Assembly (NCBI RefSeq): GCF_008711155.1
Contig: NZ_VUYQ01000008.1
Coordinates: forward strand, 62,001-126,000
Direction of reading: 5' to 3'
DNA: 64,000 nucleotides
Origin: Dechloromonas sp. CZR5
GTDB taxonomy: Bacteria; Pseudomonadota; Gammaproteobacteria; Burkholderiales; Rhodocyclaceae
Numbering within the stretch: the stretch's first letter is position 1; each line of letters opens with the position of its first letter. A model generated the notes under the pieces. The model saw nothing but the letters and a program-made list of their open reading frames with translations. It was not told the origin of the DNA and did no database searches. Shown piece by piece: positions 47,169 to 56,433 of the stretch. Position numbers and translations under genes: made by a program.

Positions 47169-50100
47169 ATGGCCCGTCCTACCGCGCCTTCCCTGTGGCT
47201 GCCCGGGTTCGACCCGGCGGCCCCGACCCTGCCCCGCCCTGTAGAGCAGGTTTGCCTTTCCGTTTCTTGCGAGCCCGCCAAGCCTGTCGAGGTCATCCAC
47301 GTCGAGAACCTCAGCGACGTAGAGCAAGAGCAGTTTGTAGCCTCCGTCCGCGCCAACTGGCGGGTGGTGGCCACCGCGAACGAGGCCGCCCCCCGCATCA
47401 TCTGGCCACGGCTGACCCGCGCCGACCTGGAGCACCTGACCGGCCCGACCGTCAAGTTCGAGGCCAACCTGGCAGCGATCACGCTCCTGCGGCAGATCGA
47501 AGCCGAAGGCCGGCCGGCCAGTACGGATGATCGCCAGGTTCTTCAGCGCTACACCGGCTGGGGCGGCCTGCCCGCCAGCTTCAATCTCGAAGCCGCAGAC
47601 AGCGCCTGGGCCGAACGTGCCCGTCGCTTGCAGGCAATGCTCAGTGCCGAGGACTACGAATCGGCGCGCGCGTCCGTCAACAACAGCCACTACACCGAGG
47701 TCTGCGTGATCGAGGCGATATGGCAGGCGGTGGAGCGCTTCGGCTTCACCGGCGGGCGCATCCTGGAACCCGCCGCCGGCATCGGCCATTTCATCGGCGC
47801 CATGCCGCGGAATCTGGCCGAGCGCAGCAGCATCACCGCCGTCGACATCGACCGGGTCTCGGGCCGCATCCTCAAGGCGCTCTACGCGCCCGGCGGCGTG
47901 GACGTGCGGATTTCCCCGTTCGAGAAAACCCCGCTGCCCGACCACTGGTTCGACCTGGTGATTGGCAACGTCCCCTTCGGCAAGTACAAGGTCGCCGACG
48001 TGAGCAACCGGGCCTATGCCCGTTTCAGCATCCACAACTACTTCTTCGGCCGCGCCCTCGACCTGGTGCGCCCCGGTGGGCTGGTGTGCTTCATCACCAG
48101 CAGCCACACCCTGGATGCCCAGTACGACGCGGTGCGCGAGTACATCGCAAGTCAGGCGCACTTGCTGGGTGCCATCCGGCTCCCCAAGGGCACCTTCGCC
48201 GGTATCGCCTCGACCGAAGTGCAGACCGACATCCTGTTCCTGCGCAAGCGGCAGCGGGCCGAGGCGGTCGAGGCCAAATGGTTGAAACTGGGCACGGTGC
48301 CCGATAGTCTCCGGCACCCCCAGTGCTACGAGCGCTACCTGCCGATCAACGCCTGGTACGCCGAGCACCCGCAGTTCTGCATTGGCCGCATCCGCCGCGA
48401 GAGCAATGGCTACGAGGAAGTACCGGTCGCCGTGTTCGAGGGCGACCTGGAGGCGGCCCTGGCCGAGCGCATCGCCTTGCTGCCGGCCGGTGCTTACCGG
48501 CCGGTGGCGCACAAGGCCGCCCCGCTGCGAGTGGTGGTCCCGGCCGAGGCCGGTGCCCGTCCTGGCAGCTACCGTCTCCACCAGGGGCGGGTGCATCGGG
48601 TCGAGGGCAGCGAGATGGTCGACGTCCATGACCAGCTCAATGCCACGCAGCGGGCCCGCGTCACCGGCCTGTGTGCTATCCGCGACCACGCCCGGGCCCT
48701 GCTCGATGCGCAGTTGGCGGATGCGGGCGACGGTCGGCTGGGGCACCTGCGAGCCATGCTCAATGGAACCTACGAGCGCTTTATCTCGCGCTATGGCTGC
48801 CTGTCCACGCGCGCCAATGCGCTCGCATTCCGGCGTGACCCGGACTATCCGCTGTTGCTGTCGCTGGAGCATTACGACGAAGAGGCCGACACGGCCCGCA
48901 AGGCTGCGCTATTCACCCGGCGCACGCTGACCCGGGTCGTCGAACCGAGCACCGCGGGCGAGCCGGCCGAAGCGCTGGCCGCGTCCATCCAATGGCGTGG
49001 CCGGGTCGATCCGGCTTACATGGCCGAACTGCTTGGGGCACCCGAAGCGGCGGTGCTGGAAGCACTGGCCGGAGCGGGGCAGGTTTTCCGTGACCCGGCT
49101 GACGGGGAATGGAAGACCACCGACGACTACCTGTCAGGCAACGTGAAAGCGAAGCTCAAGCAGGCGGTGCTATCCGGGAGTACCTACCAGCGCAACATCG
49201 AGGCGCTGGAACAGGTGCAACCGGAAGACCTGCCACCGGCAGCCATCGAGCCGCGCCTGGGAGCGGTGTGGATTCCGGCCCTCGACGTCGAGGCGTTCAT
49301 CCAGCAGGTCCTGGAACTCAAGGACTGCCAGGTGGGCTACTCGGCCGAAGCCGGCGCCTGGTCGGTGAAGTACGGCGAGTGGGAAGCACGGCAGAACGTG
49401 AAGGTGACCCAGGAATTCGGCACCTCACGCATGAACGCGATCGAACTCGTGCAGTGTGCGCTCAATGTGCAGGTGCCGACCGTGCGCGACCGCGATCCGC
49501 TGACCGACAAGTACTTCGTCAATCCCGACGAGACGCTGGCGGCGCGGGAGAAGCTGGGCCTCATCAAGGAGCGGTTCGCCGTCTGGGCCTTCGAAGATAC
49601 GGAACGCCGCGAGAAGCTGTGCAGGATCTACAACGACCTGTTCAACGCCACGCGGCCCAGGCGCTTCGATGGCTCGCACCTGAAGCTGCCGGGATTCTCC
49701 CGCTGCTTCGTGCTGCATCCGCACCAGTTGGATTCGGTGTGGCGCATCGTGCAATCCGGCAACACCGGGCTGTTTCATGTGGTCGGTGCGGGTAAGACGG
49801 CGGTATGCGTCATCGCCAGCATGGAGTTGCGGCGGCTGGGCTTCGTCAACAAGCCCTGCCATGTGGTCCCCAACCACATGCTGGCGCAGTACACGGCGGA
49901 ATTCGTCCGCCTCTATCCGAACGCGTCGGTGCTGATGGCGAGCAAGGAGGACCTGGAAGGCGACCGCCGGCGCGAGGTGGTGTCGCGCATCGCCACGGGC
50001 GATTGGGACGCGGTGGTCATCACGCACTCGAGCTTCGAGCGCATCAGGATGTCGCCGCGATTCAGCGAGCGATTCATCAAGGAGATCATTCATGAAATAG

Positions 50101-52178
50101 AGATGGCGGTACGCGCCGAGAAGAGCAACGACCGGTCCAACCGGATCGTCAAGCAACTCGAGGCGATGAAGAAGAACTGGGCGGTGCGGCTGGAAAAGCT
50201 GTCGGCCGACCAGAAAAAGGACGACCTGCTCAGCTGGGAACTGCTGGGCATCGACGCCCTGTTCATCGATGAAGCCCACCTGCACAAGAACCTCTACCGG
50301 TTCACCAAGATGACGCGGGTGGCCGGCCTGCCGCTGACCAGTTCGGAGCGCGCCTTCGATTTGTTCCTGAAGACGCGCTACACGATGCAGATCCATGGGC
50401 ATGCGCAGCGCGGCGTAGTGTTTTCGACGGCGACGCCGGTGGCCAACACCATGGCCGAGATCCACACCATGATGCGCTATCTGCAGCCCAACCGGCTGGA
50501 GGAACTCGGGCTGCAGCAGTTCGATGCCTGGGCCGCCACCTTCGGCGAGAGCGTCACGGCGCTGGAGATCGCGCCGGACGGCAGTGGCTATCGCATGCAT
50601 ACGCGCTTCGCCCGGTTCATCAACGTGCCCGAGCTGATGGCGGTGTTCGGCGAAGTGGCCGACATCCGCACGGCGGAGATGCTGGACCTGCCGGTGCCGA
50701 AGCTGCGCGGCGGCAAGCCGCGCATCGTCGCCTGCCCGGCGAGCCCATCGCTGAAAGCCTTCGTGCAGACGCTGGTCCAGCGGGCGGAAGCCATCCGCAA
50801 CGGCGACGTCAAGCCGAACGAAGACAACATGCTGGCGATCACCACCGACGGTCGCAAGGCCGCGCTGGATTTCCGGCTGGTGGCGCCGCTGGCGGGATTC
50901 GACGAAAGCGGCAAGGTCTCGGCCTGCGTGCGGGAGGTTCACGCCATCTGGCAACGCACGACGGACTTCCGCGGCACCCAGTTGGTGTTCTGCGACTTGT
51001 CGTCCCCCAAGGACGGCAAGAGCTTCAGTGTCTATGACGACCTGCGGGACCGGCTCATTGGTGCGGGCATCCCCGAGAAGGAGATCGCCTTCGTCCATGA
51101 TGCCGAGACCGATGTCCAGAAGGCGACGCTGTTCAAGGCGGTGCGCGAGGGCCGGGTCCGGGTGTTGCTGGGCTCCACCGCCAAGATGGGGGTGGGGACC
51201 AATGTGCAGACGCGCCTCACGGCCCTGCATCACCTCGATGCGCCCTGGCGTCCCTGTGACGTCGAGCAGCGCGAGGGGCGCATCCTGCGCCAGGGCAATG
51301 AGTGTGAGGAAGTGGAAGTCTTCCGGTATGTCACGGAAGGCAGTTTTGACAGTTACATGTGGCAAACGCTGGAGACCAAGGCGCGCTTCATCGCTCAGGT
51401 GATGAAGGGCGACCAGGGCATCCGGTCGCTGGAGGATGTGGAATTGGCGGCGCTGTCCTATGCCGAGGTGAAGGCCTTGGCCTCGGGCAATCCGCTGGTG
51501 ATCGAGAAAGCCGGCGTGGACGCGGAGGTGGCCAAGCTCTCGACGCTGTTCTCGGTGTGGCGCAACCAGCGCTATGCCAACGAAAGCGAAGTGGGCCGGC
51601 TGCCGATGATGATCGAGGCGCTGGAGAAGAAGGTCGCACTTTACGCAGAGGATGCGGCCCGGATCGAGCCGCAGACCCTACAGGGCATCGCCATGGAATT
51701 GGCGGGGCGCAGGATCGTCGGCCCCGATGCGGTCGGCGAGGCGCTACGCGGGTTGGTGAGGACAGCCAAGGAAGAGGTCCGCACGGCCAGCCGGATGATC
51801 GAACGGATCGTCGGCCGGTTCGGCGGCTTCGAGCTCGGCATCCTCGGGGCCCGGGGCGACGAGACGCCCAGCCTGTACCTGGCGGGACACTGCCTGTACA
51901 ACGCCGAAACCTATCAAACAGGGCCGGCCCTGGTGGCCGCCCTGCTGGGTGCGCTGGAATCGGTGGGCAAGTATTACGCCGATGCCGAGATCCAGTTGGA
52001 AACTCGCCGCAAACGGCTGGAAGACCTGCGGCTGGAACTGGCCCGATCTTTCGAGCATGAAGGCCGGCTGACCGACCTGCTGGTCCGGCAACGCGAGTTG
52101 CTCAAGCAACTCGACCTGGACAAGGATGAAGCGGGTAGCGCGAAGGTCGACGCCGACGAGGCACGACAAGCCGCTTGA
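47169..52178 (+). CDS. Giant N6-methylase-like/SNF2 helicase fusion (1669 aa)
   Basis: 1669 aa. N-terminal methylase-like part: YTGWGGLPASF near residue 128, SAM motif ILEPAAGIGHFIG near residue 200 and catalytic-type VIGNVPFGKY near residue 265 (NVPF in place of the usual NPPF/NPPY). A SNF2/DEAD-like helicase follows: Walker A VGAGKT near 870, FIDEAHLHK (DEAH) near 1033, STATP near 1085 and QREGRILRQGN (motif VI) near 1366. The C-terminus is helical. Similar proteins on phages and ICEs (DarB-like) are thought to protect or process incoming DNA. RBS GGAG sits within leader L1. All helicase motifs look intact; methylase activity is uncertain because of NVPF. Confidence 0.85.
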   Translation: MARPTAPSLWLPGFDPAAPTLPRPVEQVCLSVSCEPAKPVEVIHVENLSDVEQEQFVASVRANWRVVATANEAAPRIIWPRLTRADLEHLTGPTVKFEANLAAITLLRQIEAEGRPASTDDRQVLQRYTGWGGLPASFNLEAADSAWAERARRLQAMLSAEDYESARASVNNSHYTEVCVIEAIWQAVERFGFTGGRILEPAAGIGHFIGAMPRNLAERSSITAVDIDRVSGRILKALYAPGGVDVRISPFEKTPLPDHWFDLVIGNVPFGKYKVADVSNRAYARFSIHNYFFGRALDLVRPGGLVCFITSSHTLDAQYDAVREYIASQAHLLGAIRLPKGTFAGIASTEVQTDILFLRKRQRAEAVEAKWLKLGTVPDSLRHPQCYERYLPINAWYAEHPQFCIGRIRRESNGYEEVPVAVFEGDLEAALAERIALLPAGAYRPVAHKAAPLRVVVPAEAGARPGSYRLHQGRVHRVEGSEMVDVHDQLNATQRARVTGLCAIRDHARALLDAQLADAGDGRLGHLRAMLNGTYERFISRYGCLSTRANALAFRRDPDYPLLLSLEHYDEEADTARKAALFTRRTLTRVVEPSTAGEPAEALAASIQWRGRVDPAYMAELLGAPEAAVLEALAGAGQVFRDPADGEWKTTDDYLSGNVKAKLKQAVLSGSTYQRNIEALEQVQPEDLPPAAIEPRLGAVWIPALDVEAFIQQVLELKDCQVGYSAEAGAWSVKYGEWEARQNVKVTQEFGTSRMNAIELVQCALNVQVPTVRDRDPLTDKYFVNPDETLAAREKLGLIKERFAVWAFEDTERREKLCRIYNDLFNATRPRRFDGSHLKLPGFSRCFVLHPHQLDSVWRIVQSGNTGLFHVVGAGKTAVCVIASMELRRLGFVNKPCHVVPNHMLAQYTAEFVRLYPNASVLMASKEDLEGDRRREVVSRIATGDWDAVVITHSSFERIRMSPRFSERFIKEIIHEIEMAVRAEKSNDRSNRIVKQLEAMKKNWAVRLEKLSADQKKDDLLSWELLGIDALFIDEAHLHKNLYRFTKMTRVAGLPLTSSERAFDLFLKTRYTMQIHGHAQRGVVFSTATPVANTMAEIHTMMRYLQPNRLEELGLQQFDAWAATFGESVTALEIAPDGSGYRMHTRFARFINVPELMAVFGEVADIRTAEMLDLPVPKLRGGKPRIVACPASPSLKAFVQTLVQRAEAIRNGDVKPNEDNMLAITTDGRKAALDFRLVAPLAGFDESGKVSACVREVHAIWQRTTDFRGTQLVFCDLSSPKDGKSFSVYDDLRDRLIGAGIPEKEIAFVHDAETDVQKATLFKAVREGRVRVLLGSTAKMGVGTNVQTRLTALHHLDAPWRPCDVEQREGRILRQGNECEEVEVFRYVTEGSFDSYMWQTLETKARFIAQVMKGDQGIRSLEDVELAALSYAEVKALASGNPLVIEKAGVDAEVAKLSTLFSVWRNQRYANESEVGRLPMMIEALEKKVALYAEDAARIEPQTLQGIAMELAGRRIVGPDAVGEALRGLVRTAKEEVRTASRMIERIVGRFGGFELGILGARGDETPSLYLAGHCLYNAETYQTGPALVAALLGALESVGKYYADAEIQLETRRKRLEDLRLELARSFEHEGRLTDLLVRQRELLKQLDLDKDEAGSAKVDADEARQAA

Positions 52179-52213
52179 GTTGATTTCATCCCCATGCTCG
52201 AAAGCAGAAAACG

Positions 52214-52247
52214 AGGGCCTCCACCAAAAATGGAGGCCCTTTGTTTT
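52214..52247 (+). terminator. Bidirectional terminator between helicase and nhaD genes
   Basis: AGGGCCTCCA-ccaaaaa-TGGAGGCCCT is followed by TTGTTTT; in the other direction TCGTTTTC follows. It lies in the gap between two convergent genes. Confidence 0.85.
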
Positions 52248-52358
52248 CGGGCTGAGAGCGTTTCAGACCGACTCAAATAATGTGGCATCGCCTGCTTCGC
52301 GAGACCCATCGGTTCTGGTTCCGGATGCACACCATCGGCGTAGTTACTGAGCGCGGGA

Positions 52359-53633
52359 TTAACCCGACATCGCAAGATAAAGGACAGCCCCGGCCAGATA
52401 GCCCGTCAGGGCCAGCCCACTAATTTTTTGGACGTACCAGAAGAACCGGATCTTCTCCAGACCCATAGCTGCCACGCCAGCGGCGGAACCGATGATGAGT
52501 ATGGAGCCCCCGGTGCCCGCACAGTAGGCGAGAAACCCCCAGAGCAGGTGATCGGGGGGATAGTCCGTCAGGCTGTACATACCCATGGAAGCGGCCACCA
52601 GCGGTACGTTGTCGACTATGGCGCTGACGATGCCGATGACCAGCACGATCACGTCCACCCGGCCCACAGCCTGGTTCAGCCATTGGGCAAGACTGGCCAG
52701 GATGTGGGTGTGCTCCAGTACCGCCACCGAGAGCAGGATACCGACGAAGAAAACGAGGGAACTCATGTCGATCCGGCTCAAGGCGTGGGCCAGCGTCAAG
52801 GGCTGCTTGCGGCTCTCATCCTTTTCCCGATGTACCAGATCGCCCGCCATCCAGAGAATACCCAGGCCGAACAGCACCCCCGTGAAGGGCGGCAGATGGG
52901 TGATCGTCTTGAAGGCGGGGACGGCAATCAAAACGCCGAGCCCGAGAAAGAACATCAGCTTGCGCTCAAATTCGGTCGTGTCCTGGATTGGATCGTCGTT
53001 ATCCGGCTCGATGGCGTCAAAGCGGCGTCCCCGCAAGGTATGGGCCATCATTGCCAAAGGCACGATCAGGCTGACCAAGGAAGGCAGGAACACCGACTGG
53101 ATAGTGGCCAACACGCTTATCTGGCCGCCGATCCACAACATGGTGGTCGTCACGTCGCCGATGGGCGACCAAGCCCCGCCGGAATTGGCGGCGATGACGA
53201 TGATCCCGGCAAAGAGCAGCCGGTCTTCCTGCCGTGCCAGGATTTTGCGCATCAGGGAAATCATCACGATGGTGGTGGTCAGGTTGTCGAGGATGGTACT
53301 GAGGAAAAAGCTGATCCCGGCGACCATCCACATCAGCGAGGACAGCGTCGACGTACGGATGCGCCGGGTGATGACGTCGAACCCGTTGTGCGCGTCCACC
53401 AGTTCGACAATCGCCATGGCTCCCATCAGGAAGAAAACGATCTGGGCCGTGTCCGTCAACGACTCCCCCAGATGTTGGGCCACAAGATAGGGGTCGTTCT
53501 GCGACATGGCGTAAAGGGTCCACAGCAGTCCTGCCGCGACCAGGGCAGAGGCCGACTTGTTCACCTTGAGCGGGTGTTCAAGGGCGATGGCGGTATAGGC
53601 CAGAACAAAGATGACGATCATTGCAGTCAGCAT
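52359..53633 (-). CDS. nhaD: NhaD-type Na+/H+ antiporter
   Basis: 424 aa, about 12 TM helices. Family segments include FFLMGAMAIVELVDAHNGFD, ISFFLSTILDNLTTTIVMISLMRKIL, IVIAANSGGAWSPIGDVTTTMLWIGG, and IVSAIVDNVPLVAASMGMY. The buried Asp residues (LDNLTTT and VDNVPLV) are conserved in the NhaD ion pathway. It exports Na+ or Li+ in exchange for protons. The start at 53633 has AAGGAG upstream; the longer frame upstream is rejected. It is a single-gene cargo with its own unit, not linked to mobility functions. Confidence 0.93.
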   Translation of the reverse strand: MLTAMIVIFVLAYTAIALEHPLKVNKSASALVAAGLLWTLYAMSQNDPYLVAQHLGESLTDTAQIVFFLMGAMAIVELVDAHNGFDVITRRIRTSTLSSLMWMVAGISFFLSTILDNLTTTIVMISLMRKILARQEDRLLFAGIIVIAANSGGAWSPIGDVTTTMLWIGGQISVLATIQSVFLPSLVSLIVPLAMMAHTLRGRRFDAIEPDNDDPIQDTTEFERKLMFFLGLGVLIAVPAFKTITHLPPFTGVLFGLGILWMAGDLVHREKDESRKQPLTLAHALSRIDMSSLVFFVGILLSVAVLEHTHILASLAQWLNQAVGRVDVIVLVIGIVSAIVDNVPLVAASMGMYSLTDYPPDHLLWGFLAYCAGTGGSILIIGSAAGVAAMGLEKIRFFWYVQKISGLALTGYLAGAVLYLAMSG

Positions 53634-54248
53634 GTCACTGCTCCTTCGCAAGCGCGGTGGCTGCTGCGCGTCGACTGCACCCGGGTCGGCCATGGGGCGA
53701 GCGGACATCCCGCCTCCGGCGGCAAAGCTGAGGCGCTCCCGGCAAGTGCGGAAAGGTGCAATACCGGAAGAACAACCTTGCAGGCTGGCAGGACAGCGGC
53801 AAAGCAAAGGGGCAGCGAACGCGGCGGGTGGGCGCGATGAGCGGTCATGGGTCTACTCTGACAGACAGCGTGCGGCGGCCCGACCAGCACGAAAACCTGT
53901 CATCGACTCGCTATCGAAGCGCTGACACCCGAGCAAATTTTATCATCATATCCATCTGAATCACCCCGGCTCAATGCCGTTTACCGGCATCGTGCCAGTG
54001 ACAAACTAGATGAACCGCTTGTCGGTTCACTGGTAGCCGGTTCGCATCCGATGACCGGCGAGGCGCACTATAAGCACGACCCCCACTTCACCAAGACCCA
54101 CCAAATTCCCAACGCTTGCGTGTGGCAACCCTGCTTGCAGACTTGAGCCAAAGGTAAAACCAGCGCGATACTGCAAGGGCTTTCTGCGGACATCGCGTCT
54201 GCACAGCCTTCATCGGCGGCCTCGGTCGCCCTGAAGTCCAGCCCAGCT

Positions 54249-54270
54249 GGCGTCGCAGTCGTTACCTGCC
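54249..54270 (+). repeat. Shared 22-bp intergenic repeat, copy C
   Basis: Identical to copy A: GGCGTCGCAGTCGTTACC followed by TGCC. It lies 275 bp before the next plus-strand gene. Confidence 0.7.
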
Positions 54271-54482
54271 TCAAGGATACCCGGCGTCGATCGGGTCCGG
54301 CCACGTCCATGGCCGTGTGTCTTGTTCAGCCACCCGGCTGAATGTTGAGTACTGCCGCGCGACCTACGGGTCGATCGGCATCGAGCGAAGGCCCCGTTCG
54401 CAAGAACCGTGGGCCTTCATCCTGCACGTGCCGCCTGGCACGTCGCCGAGCCGCTCTGCCGTCCACGGCTGAGCATCCCGAA

Positions 54483-54544
54483 CGGGGAACCCCAAGTTCC
54501 TCCTCAGGGATGGGTGTTCCCTTTCATTCCTGAAGGAGAACACC
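54483..54544 (+). promoter_or_regulatory. Structured 5' leader L2 with sequestered Shine-Dalgarno
   Basis: Hairpin 1: GGAAC-cccaa-GTTCC. Hairpin 2: GGTGTTC (54513-54519) pairs with GAACACC (54538-54544), and the inner CCTT/AAGG extends the stem over the AAGGAG ribosome binding site. The ATG follows at once. Confidence 0.65.
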
Positions 54545-54721
54545 ATGTTCGCAATCCCTGTAACGAGAGAGTCGCGCCCGGTCGCCGTGCTGCTGGGAGG
54601 CTCCGGACATGCCCGGACGCCTGCTGTTCGCACGCCCGCCGTGCCGGCGTTGCTGAAGCTGCAGCCCAACGCCCCTTGGCGTTCCGGCTGCGCTTCCGAG
54701 TACCGCGCGTCAGGAGGCTGA
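54545..54721 (+). CDS. Small unknown ORF behind leader L2
   Basis: 58 aa, starting right after leader L2 (AAGGAG, 7 nt). The sequence is Ala/Pro/Arg-rich with no recognised motif. Its stop is 2 nt before the next ATG, suggesting coupling. It is either a real small protein or a translated leader peptide for the following gene. The conserved leader before it supports translation. Confidence 0.5.
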   Translation: MFAIPVTRESRPVAVLLGGSGHARTPAVRTPAVPALLKLQPNAPWRSGCASEYRASGG

Positions 54722-54723
54722 TC

Positions 54724-54948
54724 ATGCCGATCAGCCTCTACCGCCGGCGCATTGCCGCCACTGTGATCCAACTGGCCAAGGACGATCCGTCTCTGGTCAA
54801 GGAGGTGATCGCCCGCTTGCGAGAGTCGGGTGAGATCGAAGCCGACGATCTGGTTTACCTGGACCGGATCGCCGACCGCTGGATGAGGATTGCCGAGGAC
54901 AACGGCAGGCACGCCGCATCAACGTATCCGCGTCAAGCGCGCGGGTAG
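54724..54948 (+). CDS. Small unknown helical island protein
   Basis: 74 aa; AGGAGG 6 nt upstream, overlapping the preceding stop region. LYRRRIAATVIQLAKDDPSLVKEVIARLRESGEIEADDLVYLDRIADRWM looks all-helical. The pattern resembles small ICE proteins of unknown role. It overlaps the end of the convergent 76-aa gene by 30 bp. The good ribosome binding site and amphipathic pattern make it likely real. Confidence 0.6.
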   Translation: MPISLYRRRIAATVIQLAKDDPSLVKEVIARLRESGEIEADDLVYLDRIADRWMRIAEDNGRHAASTYPRQARG

Positions 54949-55149
54949 CGGGATGCCCCTGGCCTTCGCCATTGCCGCAGCGATCTTTTCCAGCAGATCG
55001 GGACGTTCATCGTTCAGCGTATCGGCCCATCGGGCCAATGCCTGGTCGATGTCGCCCTGTGTTCGCGCCCCGTCGAAGTCGAGACCGAGTTTTCGGTAGG
55101 CCTCGATTTCGTCGGGCGTGAACCGTAGTGCATTGCCTGCACGCAGCAT
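54919..55149 (-). CDS. Small unknown protein, paralogue of the 57187-57402 gene
   Basis: 76 aa. The N-terminal MLRAGNALRFTPDEIEAYRKLGLDF resembles MIRLGSQIRLTRREVERFRKITDIE of the minus-strand gene at 57187, and both continue with a helix (GDIDQALARW versus DDLDAYIARC). The shared start and spacing suggest divergent paralogues. AGAGGTG lies about 9 nt before the ATG. The function is unknown; size and charge would suit a DNA-binding or regulatory peptide. Confidence 0.55.
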   Translation of the reverse strand: MLRAGNALRFTPDEIEAYRKLGLDFDGARTQGDIDQALARWADTLNDERPDLLEKIAAAMAKARGIPLPARLTRIR

Positions 55150-55212
55150 GGTGTGGGCACCTCTTGACCTGTGAGCGTTCAGCTTAGCAGCGCCGCATGT
55201 CCGTGCAACCCC

Positions 55213-55277
55213 GGGGAGTCCACCGCCTCCCCGACCAGGGACAGGTGTTCCCTCTATTCGTCTTTGGAGAAAACATC
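55213..55277 (+). promoter_or_regulatory. Structured 5' leader L3 with sequestered Shine-Dalgarno
   Basis: Hairpin 1: GGGGAG-tccaccgc-CTCCCC (55213-55232). Hairpin 2: GGTGTT (55244-55249) pairs with AACATC (55272-55277) with one G-U pair, enclosing GGAGA before the ATG. Confidence 0.6.
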
Positions 55278-55793
55278 ATGTCCCTTGAGAAACCCCGTCC
55301 TCGCCCCCGGCGCTCCGGTATCGAGTCCGAGGAAGAGCGTGCCTGGGTCGGCTTCTACCAACGCGTCAGCCGTGATCCGGCCATCGCGACCGAAGTCATG
55401 ACCCAACTCGAGTCCGATCCCGAAATGAAGCGTACCCATCTGGCGTTGTTCCTGTGCTGCAAGGAATCCTTGCGCAGGCACAAGGCCCGCCAGGCGCGCA
55501 ACAAGCGGATCGGTCAGTTCGTCCGCTGGCTGTGCCACGGCCTGTTCGTCCGGCCGCTGCGCAGTCTGCAGAAGGGTCTGCGTCACGGCAGCGACATCGC
55601 CGTCGAATGCCTGCCCGAAGTGGTCAAGGAGCCGGCCGTGGCCCAAGTGCGCCGCCTGGCTCGGGAAACCGAGTTCACGACGGCACACACGGCCTTCGAG
55701 CAACAGGCGGCCCAGTCTGCGCCCGACCCGTTACCCGCATCCACTGAAGCCCAGGCCTCGCCCAGCGCAAAAACAACGCGCTCGGCCGCCTGA
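55278..55793 (+). CDS. Unknown island protein
   Basis: 171 aa behind leader L3. The first half is charged (RPRPRRSGIESEEERAWVGFYQRVSRDPAIATEVMTQLESDPEMKRTHLALFLCCKESLRRHKARQARNKRIG) and helical. The C-terminal part (from about 140) is Ala/Pro/Ser-rich and probably disordered. I recognise no domain. RBS GGAG. It lies in a string of small plus-strand genes on the island. Confidence 0.6.
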   Translation: MSLEKPRPRPRRSGIESEEERAWVGFYQRVSRDPAIATEVMTQLESDPEMKRTHLALFLCCKESLRRHKARQARNKRIGQFVRWLCHGLFVRPLRSLQKGLRHGSDIAVECLPEVVKEPAVAQVRRLARETEFTTAHTAFEQQAAQSAPDPLPASTEAQASPSAKTTRSAA

Positions 55794-56078
55794 CCCGAGA
55801 AGCGCCAGGCCATCACCGGCCCGGCCTGTGATGTGGCGGCACCAGCCGTTGCATCCGGATCGACGAACGCCCACGCCCGCTGCTCACCCAGCGGCGCGTG
55901 CGGTGCTCGCCCCGATCCCCGCACACCCCATCGAGTGCCCGTGAACGCCGGCAAGGCGACTTCACGGCGCGCCCACACCCGCCCGCTACGCCGTCTGCGC
56001 GCGTCGGGCCAAACCCCGCCCGCCGATCTGCTCCTGGCATGCCGGCCCCATTTTTCTAGCAATGAAAGGAAGCCTTTG

Positions 56079-56321
56079 ATGATCACTATCACCGCCATCC
56101 TGAACGCCATCGAAGCGCACGCTGAGCGCGCCATCGTCCCAGAGCTTCGCCTCATCAAGAAGGAGGTCGAGAAACTGCGCCCATCCCTCTACCCGGATGA
56201 CCAGGAGCACGCCGACGCCCTGCTGCTGAAGCTGGACCGCCTGCTGTCCGACCAGGTCGTCGTCGCCACCGAGGCCGGCGCCTTGGCGCAAGGATTCCAG
56301 GCAGTGGCGCAGGCGGCCTGA
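56079..56321 (+). CDS. Small unknown helical protein
   Basis: 80 aa: MITITAILNAIEAHAERAIVPELRLIKKEVEKLRPSLYPDDQEHADALLLKLDRLLSDQVVVATEAGALAQG is likely two helices with a coiled-coil flavour. AAAGGA is 8 nt upstream and can fold with CCTTT (AAAGGAAGCCTTT), another way the ribosome site may be masked. The upstream extension of the frame (from 55833) is not supported. The 285 bp before it shows no gene or clear signal. Confidence 0.55.
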   Translation: MITITAILNAIEAHAERAIVPELRLIKKEVEKLRPSLYPDDQEHADALLLKLDRLLSDQVVVATEAGALAQGFQAVAQAA

Positions 56322-56374
56322 GCCGCAGCGGCACCACCGGCCAGCTGACCTTCGGCCTGCCGGATAGGCAACAA

Positions 56375-56433
56375 CCCCGTGGGGCTCACGCCCGACGGGG
56401 TGGGGTTCCACGACATTTCGAAAGGAACCCGAG
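56375..56433 (+). promoter_or_regulatory. Structured 5' leader L4 with sequestered Shine-Dalgarno
   Basis: Hairpin 1: CCCCGT/ACGGGG. Hairpin 2: GGGTTCC (56403-56409) pairs perfectly with GGAACCC (56424-56430), burying AAAGGAA three bases before the ATG. The stem sequence differs from L1-L3 but pairing is kept. Confidence 0.65.

Larger units (their letters stand above)
53634..54544. other. 0.9-kb gap holding hairpins, repeat C and leader L2
   Basis: No gene is supported. Two tandem perfect hairpins lie at 53974-53990 (ATGCCG/CGGCAT) and 54011-54029 (TGAACCG/CGGTTCA). Repeat C is at 54249-54270 and leader L2 at about 54483-54544. The DNA near 53,930-53,960 is AT-rich, consistent with the nhaD promoter side. 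Confidence 0.5.

Noticed and set aside
49425-51365. 646-codon minus frame opposite the methylase-helicase gene
   Set aside because: The plus-strand helicase motifs are intact; the minus frame has no domain.
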